Shown in pieces: positions 8,520 to 15,629 of a stretch of 64,000 nt of DNA. The translations under genes were made by a program, and so were the position numbers. The stretch spans positions 29,155 to 93,154 of the forward strand of contig CADAKQ010000006.1 in NCBI GenBank assembly GCA_902788555.1. The letters are read 5' to 3'. The DNA comes from an uncultured Lachnospiraceae bacterium. GTDB taxonomy: Bacteria > Bacillota > Clostridia > Lachnospirales > Lachnospiraceae. The notes beneath the pieces are model-generated. The model worked only from the letters and a program-made list of their open reading frames with translations, did not search any database and was not told the DNA's origin. The stretch's first letter is position 1. Each line of letters starts with the position of its first letter.

Positions 8520-9821
8520 ATGATTGAAAATATAAGATTATCTTTTCAGGGAATATGGGCTCATAAGATGCGTTCCTTCCTTACCATGTTGGGTATAATT
8601 ATAGGAATTGCAGCAATTATAGCCATAGTTTCAACGATAAAGGGAACCAGTGAGCAGATTAAGGATAACCTTGTAGGTACCAGTACAAATGTGGTTAAGG
8701 TAGAGCTTTATCAGGGAGATTGGGGATATAAGTCGGGTGATAGCTCAGGTGGAAATACACTTCCTGTTTTTAATGATTCTTTAAAGGATGAAATCCTTGA
8801 CTTGGATGAGGTAACTGCAGTAGCTTCATACAGATTGGGTTCACTTTACAGCGGAGCTATGTATGGTGATAATGCTGTTAATAATACAACCTTCGTGGGC
8901 GTGGATGAGGATTACTTTTCCGTAATGGGATACAGTGTTAAAAAGGGAAGACTGTTTACGGAACACGACAGGAAGAATCATAATAAATTTATAATTCTTG
9001 ATTCTGTTGCTGCGGATACGCTTTTTGCCGGAGAAAAGGATTATATCGGTAAAACCGTTATTATAAAAAATGATGCCTATGTTGTAATAGGTGTTGTCGA
9101 ACAGCAGGATTCCTTTAGTCCAAAGGTTGAAAACTTAAATGACTGGTATACCTATTATTATAATGATGCTTCGGGAAAATATTTTGTAACTGATGATATC
9201 TGGCCTATGCTTTTTGGTTTTGATGAGCCGTATAATGTGGTTGTAAAACCAAGAAGCACAGAGGATATGACAAAGGCAGGAAGAAAGACCGCAGACATCT
9301 TAAATAATTATATAGGTGCCAATAATAATGCAAATAATAATGATGGTAATGAAGATGAATCAATGGGTTCTTCGTTAAAATACAGAAGTGAGGATCTTCT
9401 TGAAAAGGCAAAGGCTTTACAGGAGGTAAGTGCTTCCACCAGTAAGCAGCTTATATGGATTGCGAGTATATCACTTATAGTAGGTGGTATAGGTGTTATG
9501 AATATTATGCTTGTTTCCGTAACGGAAAGAACGAGAGAAATCGGATTAAAAAAAGCATTGGGAGCAAGAAAGGGTGTTATTCTCGCTCAGTTTTTAACAG
9601 AGGCAGCCGTACTTACAAGTCTTGGCGGTATGATTGGTGTGGGAGCAGGTATAGGTCTTGCATATATAATTTCTGATGTTGCCAAAACTCCGGTTGCCAT
9701 AAGCGGTGCAGCTATAGTAGTATCCGTTGTATTTTCGATGGTAATCGGAATAGTATTCGGTTTTATACCTTCGGTTAAGGCTGCCAACTTAAATCCGATT
9801 GATGCGTTAAGATATGAGTAG
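8520..9821 (+). CDS. MacB-like ABC transporter permease
   Basis: A 433-residue permease with the MacB topology: one N-terminal helix after the conserved IRLSFQGIWAHKMRSFLTMLGIIIGIAAIIAI, a large extracytoplasmic MacB-PCD domain (residues ~45-300), and three C-terminal helices of the FtsX fold with the conserved GGIGVMNIMLVSVTERTREIGLKKALGA. Start ATG 8520 follows GGGGAGG. It completes the exporter with the ATPase at 6317 and the two adaptors. MacB family members couple ATP hydrolysis to export without transporting through the permease itself (mechanotransmission). The substrate is unknown. Confidence 0.92.
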   Translation: MIENIRLSFQGIWAHKMRSFLTMLGIIIGIAAIIAIVSTIKGTSEQIKDNLVGTSTNVVKVELYQGDWGYKSGDSSGGNTLPVFNDSLKDEILDLDEVTAVASYRLGSLYSGAMYGDNAVNNTTFVGVDEDYFSVMGYSVKKGRLFTEHDRKNHNKFIILDSVAADTLFAGEKDYIGKTVIIKNDAYVVIGVVEQQDSFSPKVENLNDWYTYYYNDASGKYFVTDDIWPMLFGFDEPYNVVVKPRSTEDMTKAGRKTADILNNYIGANNNANNNDGNEDESMGSSLKYRSEDLLEKAKALQEVSASTSKQLIWIASISLIVGGIGVMNIMLVSVTERTREIGLKKALGARKGVILAQFLTEAAVLTSLGGMIGVGAGIGLAYIISDVAKTPVAISGAAIVVSVVFSMVIGIVFGFIPSVKAANLNPIDALRYE

Positions 9822-9836
9822 TAAGAGGTATTAATT

Positions 9837-10097
9837 ATGTCAAACGAAGCTGATAACAGTAAAATTGAAGAAATTGAATATCTCTCGAAGCTTTCTAAAA
9901 AAAAGCTTTCCCGTGTTATTGCATGGATATGTATTGTAATTATTATAGCCTTGATAATAGCAACCTTTGTTACGGGAATTATGGGCAGCAGATTATTTCT
10001 TCCGTTTCTTGCCCTTACGATAACAGTGCCGTTTTTTATGTATATTGCGCTTTGGCTTGGAAAGATTTTAAATCGTGTGGGCGAGGATAAGAAATAA
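9837..10097 (+). CDS. Small two-helix membrane protein
   Basis: An 86-residue protein starting 15 nt after the permease, so probably the last gene of the exporter operon. It has a charged N-terminus (about 25 residues) and two hydrophobic segments (WICIVIIIALIIATFVTGIM and LFLPFLALTITVPFFMYIAL). I do not recognise a family. It could be an accessory subunit of the exporter or an unrelated membrane protein. Confidence 0.7.
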   Translation: MSNEADNSKIEEIEYLSKLSKKKLSRVIAWICIVIIIALIIATFVTGIMGSRLFLPFLALTITVPFFMYIALWLGKILNRVGEDKK

Positions 10098-10257
10098 AAT
10101 ATTGAAATAAACACATATTTTTGTTATACTATTCATTGGTTGTTAATCATGAGCATATTGGGATATGTTAATGAAAAAGACTATTGTTTTTTATAAGTGA
10201 GCTTATACGAATAAAAAGATAATGTATATAAAAATATGTAAGAGGAGCTAAACAGAT

Positions 10258-10764
10258 ATGGGTTTATTAAAGGAATGGCGTGACCACGCATATGGACTTG
10301 ATGAAAGGACACCGGAGGGAAACAAATTCTGGCTTGATTATTTTCAAAGAGAAAAGGCAATTTATGAGCAGCTTCTTGCTGAGCCGGCAAAAGAGGTAAA
10401 GGGAACTGTTAAGGAGTTAAGCGAAAAATATGATATGCCTCTTGAGCTTATGGTAGGCTTCCTTGACGGTATAGATGAAAGCCTTATAAAGTCCAATGAT
10501 GTGGATAATATAACAGAGGATAGTGAGGTTTCGCTTTTATTTGATCCTGAGAAGCTTTATATGAACATGGTAGGCTGTAATGCCGAGTGGTTATATACGC
10601 TTCCACAGTGGGACAAGATTTTTTCCGAAGAAAAGCGTAAGGAATTATATAAGATTCAAAAATCTTCAAAAACTGTAGTTAAACCGCCAAAGGTTGGACG
10701 TAATGATCCATGTCCTTGCGGAAGTGGTAAGAAATATAAAAAGTGTTGTGGAGCAAATGCTTAG
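10258..10764 (+). CDS. SEC-C motif protein
   Basis: A 168-residue soluble protein ending in a SEC-C zinc-binding motif: [18 protein letters not shown], with Cys in the CxC...CC arrangement also found at the SecA C-terminus. The upstream part is helical ([53 protein letters not shown]) and resembles a common Lachnospiraceae SEC-C protein. AGAGGAG precedes ATG 10258. The role is not established; SEC-C motifs bind zinc and often mediate contacts with nucleic acid or SecB. It is 11 nt upstream of the helicase gene and probably co-transcribed. Confidence 0.85.
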   Translation: MGLLKEWRDHAYGLDERTPEGNKFWLDYFQREKAIYEQLLAEPAKEVKGTVKELSEKYDMPLELMVGFLDGIDESLIKSNDVDNITEDSEVSLLFDPEKLYMNMVGCNAEWLYTLPQWDKIFSEEKRKELYKIQKSSKTVVKPPKVGRNDPCPCGSGKKYKKCCGANA

Positions 10765-10775
10765 GAAGAGTGGTT

Positions 10776-12590
10776 ATGGATTATAGTAAGGAACAGGAGC
10801 GTGCCATAAAGCATGTTGAAGGTCCGTGTATGGTGATAGCGGGACCGGGTTCCGGAAAGACAGCAGTCATTACAGGAAGAACAAAGTATTTAATAGATTC
10901 TGCGGGTGTTTCGCCCGCAGATATTCTTGTCATAACCTTTACAAGAGCGGCAGCTGCCGAGATGGAACAAAGATTTAAGGATATGACAAAAGGACATGAT
11001 TATCATGTAAGATTCGGTACATTTCATTCGATTTATTTCTGGATTATAAAAACGGCGTATAAGCTTAGTAATTCCAATATTATTAAAAGTGAAGAAAAAA
11101 GAAAATTAATAGAAAAAATTCTTTCGGGAATGTCTCTTGAATATGAAAATAAAGAGGATATTATATCCGGCATTATACAGGAGATAAGTCTTGTTAAGTG
11201 TGATATGATAGATATAGAAAACTATTACAGTAAGGATATGCCGGAGGATGTATTTAGGGAAGTATATAAGCGTTTTACAAGAGAGATGACACGAATCGGC
11301 AAAATAGATTTTGACGATATGATGGTTATGTGCTACGAGCTTTTAAATAAAAGACCGGATATTTTAGAAAGCTGTAGAAATATATTTAAATACATAATGA
11401 TTGATGAATTTCAGGACAGTAATAAAATTCAATATGAGATATTTAAGCTTTTGGCAAAGCCTCTTTATAATGTCTTTGTGGTTGGAGATGATGACCAGTC
11501 TGTATATGGCTTTAGGGGAGCAAGACCTGAAATTATGTTTTTATTTGAGAAGGACTTTAAGAGGACGAAAAAAATATTCCTTGTAGATAACTATAGGTGT
11601 GACAGAGCAGTGACAAGAGTATCATCAAAGCTTATAGCGGATAATAAGAAGAGATTTGACAAAAAGCTTGTATCAAAAAAAACTGATGAAGGAATATACA
11701 AAATAATAGAAACAAAAAATGTTAATGCAGAAAATGAAGAAATAATCCGGATGGTTAGGGAACGCTATGAAAAGGGTATACCGTATGAAAATCAGGCGGT
11801 TTTATACAGAACAAATATAGAGCCTCGGGGACTGGCATATAAGCTTAATCAGTTTAATATACCATATACAATGAGTGATACACTACCTAATTTGTTTGAA
11901 CATTTTGTTGTTCGCGGAGTGCTTGATTATATGCGCTTTGCAATGGGAGAACAAAGTCGTGAGATATTCCTTAGAATTATGAATAAGCCAAGCAGGTATA
12001 TAAGCAGAAATCTTCTGACAGAAAATATGATAGACTTTGATGACTTAAGATATAGAGCAAGAGATAAGGAATATGTGGTAGAAAGAATAGATAAGCTTTA
12101 CGCAGACCTGCGTCTAATAAGAAAGATGCGTCCTTATCCTGCACTTAATTTTATAAGAAAAGCAGTAGGCTTTGATGATTATATAAAAGATTATGCTGAA
12201 TATCGACAGTTGGATGCTGATGAGCTTTATGAGATTTTGGATGAATTTGCAGGAATGATTGTTGATTTTAAAAGCTATGCGGATATGTTTGAATTTATAG
12301 AAGAATATACTGAGGTTATGAAAAATCAGCAGATAGAAGAAAAGAACAAAAAAGGTCTAAGGCTCATGACCATGCATAGCTCAAAGGGACTTGAATTTGA
12401 CTGTGTATATATAATGAATGTTGTAGAGGGTTTTGTTCCTTACAGAAAGGCAAAAACATCTGCAGAAATAGAAGAGGAACGCCGTATGCTTTATGTGGCG
12501 ATGACGAGAGCAAGGCATGAGTTATATGTATTTATACCGGAAGAAGTCTCCGGGAAAACAAAAAACAAGAGTTCTTTTCTTAAAGATTGA
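10776..12590 (+). CDS. UvrD/PcrA-like superfamily 1 DNA helicase
   Basis: A 604-residue 3'-5' helicase, shorter than PcrA/UvrD (~720-750). Motifs in order: Q-motif region YSKEQERAIKHVEGP, Walker A AGPGSGKTA (~23-31), Ia FTRAAAAEM, Walker B MIDEFQDSN, III VVGDDDQSVYGFRGA, IV NYRC, V LMTMHSSKGLEFDCVYI, VI EEERRMLYVAMTRAR. All catalytic positions look intact. The missing length is in the C-terminal 2B/tail region, so it may be a UvrD paralogue rather than the main PcrA. ATG 10776 follows AGGAAGAG; an upstream in-frame start overlapping the SEC-C gene seems unlikely. Confidence 0.9.
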   Translation: MDYSKEQERAIKHVEGPCMVIAGPGSGKTAVITGRTKYLIDSAGVSPADILVITFTRAAAAEMEQRFKDMTKGHDYHVRFGTFHSIYFWIIKTAYKLSNSNIIKSEEKRKLIEKILSGMSLEYENKEDIISGIIQEISLVKCDMIDIENYYSKDMPEDVFREVYKRFTREMTRIGKIDFDDMMVMCYELLNKRPDILESCRNIFKYIMIDEFQDSNKIQYEIFKLLAKPLYNVFVVGDDDQSVYGFRGARPEIMFLFEKDFKRTKKIFLVDNYRCDRAVTRVSSKLIADNKKRFDKKLVSKKTDEGIYKIIETKNVNAENEEIIRMVRERYEKGIPYENQAVLYRTNIEPRGLAYKLNQFNIPYTMSDTLPNLFEHFVVRGVLDYMRFAMGEQSREIFLRIMNKPSRYISRNLLTENMIDFDDLRYRARDKEYVVERIDKLYADLRLIRKMRPYPALNFIRKAVGFDDYIKDYAEYRQLDADELYEILDEFAGMIVDFKSYADMFEFIEEYTEVMKNQQIEEKNKKGLRLMTMHSSKGLEFDCVYIMNVVEGFVPYRKAKTSAEIEEERRMLYVAMTRARHELYVFIPEEVSGKTKNKSSFLKD

Positions 12591-12598
12591 GGTTCCAA

Positions 12599-12610
12599 TG
12601 CAGATAATTT
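12599..12610 (+). repeat. 12-bp direct repeat, left copy
   Basis: TGCAGATAATTT, repeated exactly at 13761-13772. The two copies flank the decayed sensor gene and the orphan gene fragment, consistent with an insertion or deletion event. Confidence 0.6.
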
Positions 12611-12634
12611 GACAAAAAGCTAAAGCAGTATTTT

Positions 12635-13650
12635 GTGAGCATTGCAGGCCTTCTGGTAGTATGGATGGGGATTCGTGCATACAGATTATTCAATGATTCA
12701 AACTATACATGGTATCTTTATTATGTTGCCATGATTTTTGTACCATCCGTATACTATCTGGCAAGCAGATTTATACTGGGCATGGATAACCGCATTATAA
12801 AAAGGTTTGTTATGGGCTTTTCTTCCTTTCTTTTGATACTTGTTTTAACCAATGACCTGCATAATTTTGTATGGAAATTTTATAAAAACGATAATTATAA
12901 AAATTATATCGGATACTTTATTGTTCTTATATGGATAGTATTGCTTATTATCGCATCTACATATAATCTTATAAAAAAACAATGGAGCTACAGACAAAAC
13001 TATGCGGTTTTGACGCTGTTTATTCCATTGTTTGTCGGACTTATCTATACCTTTTTTATATCAACAGGATTCCGTATTTTATTCAAAGTATTGATATGTC
13101 CTGTTTATTAGGAGTGTTATTTATAATAAGCATAGAGGGGATTTTGGCATTTGACCTTATTCCAAACAATATCAATTACGAAAAGGTGTTTATGGATTCA
13201 TTTTTGCCTATATGTATAGTTTTAAAGGATGGAAATATAAAATACAGAACACAGAAATATATAAACCCGCCGTATAAGCTTATAGAGGATATAAAAGCCG
13301 GTGAGGTAAAGGGGGAATACAGCTCTGCTTCTGATAAAAATGTAATGTATGAGCTTATGGAGATGCTGGATATACATAATAATTATCTTTATGAGATAAG
13401 CAATCGCTGTGAGGAAAGATTAGGAGACAGTTATATATTAAACCTGGATAATGAGGCTTGGCTTTTTGATGTAAGTATGGACGGACAAGAGATAACCGCC
13501 GTAGATATAGAAGAAGAATACAGATTAAATAAAAAGGTTAAGGAGCAAAATGACCTTATAAATAAAAATAATGAGGAGCTTGAATGGACTATAGAAAATA
13601 TAGAGCTTCTGGAAAAGGAAGAAAACTTACTAAAGCTTAGAAATAATTGA
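12635..13650 (+). pseudogene. Decayed 7TM sensor histidine kinase (frameshifted and truncated)
   Basis: Two overlapping frames together encode the N-terminal part of a sensor kinase of the histidine-kinase N-terminal 7TM type. Frame one (12635-13111) gives five or six hydrophobic helices (for example FVMGFSSFLLILVLTNDLHNFVW). Frame two continues with SIDMSCLLGVLFIISIEGILAFDLI, a PAS-like stretch, and a coiled linker ending EELEWTIENIELLEKEENLLKLRN. One extra T in the T6 run at 13052-13057 would join the frames, so a single-base deletion or a sequence error is likely. The protein stops where the DHp/ATPase domains should begin, so about 150-200 residues are missing. GTG 12635 lacks a clear ribosome-binding site. 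Confidence 0.7.
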
Positions 13651-13759
13651 CGGAGATGGAGCTTCAATTGGTGAGGACGGAGCTACTGTTACAATCGCCG
13701 GTGTTATATGGAATGATAAGCGTATCTATACTGATATGGCTCATATTACAGTCGAATAA
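13640..13759 (+). pseudogene. Orphan 3' gene fragment joined to the broken kinase
   Basis: An open frame without start codon, about 39 residues ending ...IYTDMAHITVE. It contains DGDGASIGEDGATVTIAGV, protein-like and in a different frame from the kinase it abuts. It looks like the last part of another gene left by a deletion or recombination. I do not recognise the parent family. Confidence 0.4.
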
Positions 13760-13760
13760 T

Positions 13761-13772
13761 TGCAGATAATTT
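13761..13772 (+). repeat. 12-bp direct repeat, right copy
   Basis: TGCAGATAATTT, identical to 12599-12610; it lies 1 nt after the stop of the orphan fragment. Confidence 0.6.
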
Positions 13773-13850
13773 ACTTAAAATGATACATTTGAAGGCCTTG
13801 CTATCTACAGGGTAACAGAGTAGCTTTACACTAAAGTAATAATGTAAAAC

Positions 13851-13886
13851 AAGGGGATTGCCATTTTTGTGGCAATCCCTTTATTA
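13851..13886 (+). terminator. Intrinsic terminator upstream of prfC
   Basis: A stem of about 12 bp (AAGGGG-ATTGCCA with TGGCAATCCCTT, one bulged G) followed by a short T-rich run. The region 13651-14016 otherwise contains only the fragment, the repeats and the palindrome listed here. Confidence 0.65.
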
Positions 13887-13899
13887 TCTCTGTTTTATT

Positions 13900-13941
13900 A
13901 AAAAATGTTATTTAAAAAATGTTATTTAAAAAATGTTATTT
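13900..13941 (+). repeat. Three tandem copies of a 14-bp AT-rich unit
   Basis: AAAAAATGTTATTT occurs three times head to tail with no mismatch, 75 nt upstream of prfC. It may be a slippage-prone microsatellite or an UP-element-like promoter region. Confidence 0.85.
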
Positions 13942-13950
13942 AAAATAATG

Positions 13951-13975
13951 TACCACTTATTTGAAAATAGTGGTA
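13951..13975 (+). promoter_or_regulatory. Inverted repeat overlapping the prfC -10 region
   Basis: TACCACT (13951-13957) and AGTGGTA (13969-13975) form a 7-bp palindrome with 11-nt centre. Its right arm overlaps a TATAAT at 13974-13979, so it could be an operator for prfC. No strong -35 is visible. Confidence 0.45.
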
Positions 13976-14016
13976 TAATACTGATATGTATGTGAAGAAG
14001 TTTTGTGGAGGCAGTA

Positions 14017-15612
14017 ATGGACGAGCAGTTAAAAAGTGAAATAGAAAGAAGAAGAACCTTTGCTATTATATCTCACCCTGATGCGGGAAAGACAACGCTT
14101 ACAGAAAAATTTCTGCTTTACGGAGGAGCGATAAATACGGCGGGTTCTGTTAAAGGAAAGGCGAATTCCAAATATGCTGTTTCGGATTGGATGGAGATAG
14201 AAAAGGAAAGAGGTATATCGGTTACATCTTCTGTTTTGCAATTTAATTATGACGGATACTGTATAAATATTCTCGACACTCCGGGACATCAGGACTTTTC
14301 CGAGGATACTTATCGTACACTTATGGCTGCCGATTCAGCAGTTATGGTTATAGATGCTTCAAAGGGTGTTGAGGCACAGACGATTAAGCTTTTTAAGGTT
14401 TGTGTTATGAGACATATTCCTATATTTACCTTTATAAACAAGATGGATTTGGAGGCAAGAGATTCATTTGAACTTCTTGATGATATTGAAACGGTTCTCG
14501 GTATAAAAACATGTCCTATTAACTGGCCTATAGGCTCAGGAAAAAGATTTAAGGGAGTTTACGACAGAAATACTAAGAAGGTTTCAATGTTTAAGGCTGT
14601 ATCGGTTGGAGGAGCAAAGGAAGCATCAGAGACAGACTTTGATATAAATGATATAAAGCTTAAGGATGAGGTGGGAGACGAGCTTTACGTAAAGCTTATG
14701 GAGGAAATTGAGCTTTTGGATGGTGCAAGTGATGAGTTTAATCAGGAGCTTGTCGATAAGGGTGAACTTACCCCGGTATTTTTCGGTTCGGCACTTACAA
14801 CCTTTGGTGTTGAAACATTTTTGGAACATTTCCTTTCTATGACAAAGTCTCCGCTACCAAGGTTGTCAAATGAAGGACTAATCGAGCCTGTAAATGATGT
14901 TTTTTCGGGATTTATATTTAAAATCCAGGCAAATATGAATAAGGCACATCATGACAGGATAGCTTTTATGAGAATAAGCTCCGGAAGGTTTGATGCTTCT
15001 AAGGAGGTTTTTCATGTTCAAAGCGGACGTAAGATGAGGCTTTCTCAGCCGCAACAGATTATGGCTCAGGACAGAAAGGTTATAGATGAGGCATATGCCG
15101 GGGATGTAATCGGAGTATTTGATCCGGGCATTTTTTCAATAGGAGATACAATTTGTTCTCCGGGAAGTAAATTTGAATATGAGGGAATTCCGACATTCGC
15201 ACCGGAGCATTTCGCAAGACTTGTTCACCTTGATTCAATGAAGCGTAAGCAGTTTATGAAGGGAGTAACACAGATAGCTCAGGAAGGTGCAATTCAGATG
15301 TTTCAGGATTATACTCTCGGAATGTCTGAAATAATAGTCGGAGTGGTTGGTGTTCTTCAGTTTGATGTATTAAAATACAGACTGGAAAATGAATATGGCT
15401 GCGACATAAGACTTGAACCACTTCCGTATAATTATATAAGATGGGTGAAGGATAAGACAACAGATTTAAATAAGATTAGCAGAATCAGTGATTGTAAAAG
15501 GGTTAAGGACATGAAAGATAATCCGCTTTTACTGTTTGTAAATGAATGGTCGATAAGGCTTTTGTTAGAACATAACGAGGGGTTGGAGCTGGAAGAGTTC
15601 CGCAAAAATTAG
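14017..15612 (+). CDS. prfC: Peptide chain release factor 3
   Basis: A 531-residue translational GTPase that recycles RF1/RF2 from the ribosome. The G-domain has G1 ISHPDAGKTTLTE, the RF3-typical GGAINTAGSVKGK segment, switch 2 DTPGHQDFSEDTYR, and G4 INKMD. The C-terminal RF3 part (MAQDRKVIDEAYAGDVIGVFDPG, VVGVLQFDVLKYRLENEY) is intact; the length matches the family. ATG 14017 is chosen over GTG 14005 because GGAGG (14007-14011) lies 5 nt before it. It has its own promoter region with a palindrome. Confidence 0.96.
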   Translation: MDEQLKSEIERRRTFAIISHPDAGKTTLTEKFLLYGGAINTAGSVKGKANSKYAVSDWMEIEKERGISVTSSVLQFNYDGYCINILDTPGHQDFSEDTYRTLMAADSAVMVIDASKGVEAQTIKLFKVCVMRHIPIFTFINKMDLEARDSFELLDDIETVLGIKTCPINWPIGSGKRFKGVYDRNTKKVSMFKAVSVGGAKEASETDFDINDIKLKDEVGDELYVKLMEEIELLDGASDEFNQELVDKGELTPVFFGSALTTFGVETFLEHFLSMTKSPLPRLSNEGLIEPVNDVFSGFIFKIQANMNKAHHDRIAFMRISSGRFDASKEVFHVQSGRKMRLSQPQQIMAQDRKVIDEAYAGDVIGVFDPGIFSIGDTICSPGSKFEYEGIPTFAPEHFARLVHLDSMKRKQFMKGVTQIAQEGAIQMFQDYTLGMSEIIVGVVGVLQFDVLKYRLENEYGCDIRLEPLPYNYIRWVKDKTTDLNKISRISDCKRVKDMKDNPLLLFVNEWSIRLLLEHNEGLELEEFRKN

Positions 15613-15629
15613 TTGGAGGACAAGGTAAA

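Noticed and set aside
9587-10114. 175-codon complement open frame
   Set aside because: It is antisense to the end of the MacB-like permease and the small membrane gene; no homology recognised and no start signal.
12982-13111. Two separate genes in the overlapping 12.6-13.65 kb frames
   Set aside because: The hydrophobic pattern continues from one frame to the other at the T6 run, so one frameshifted gene is more likely.
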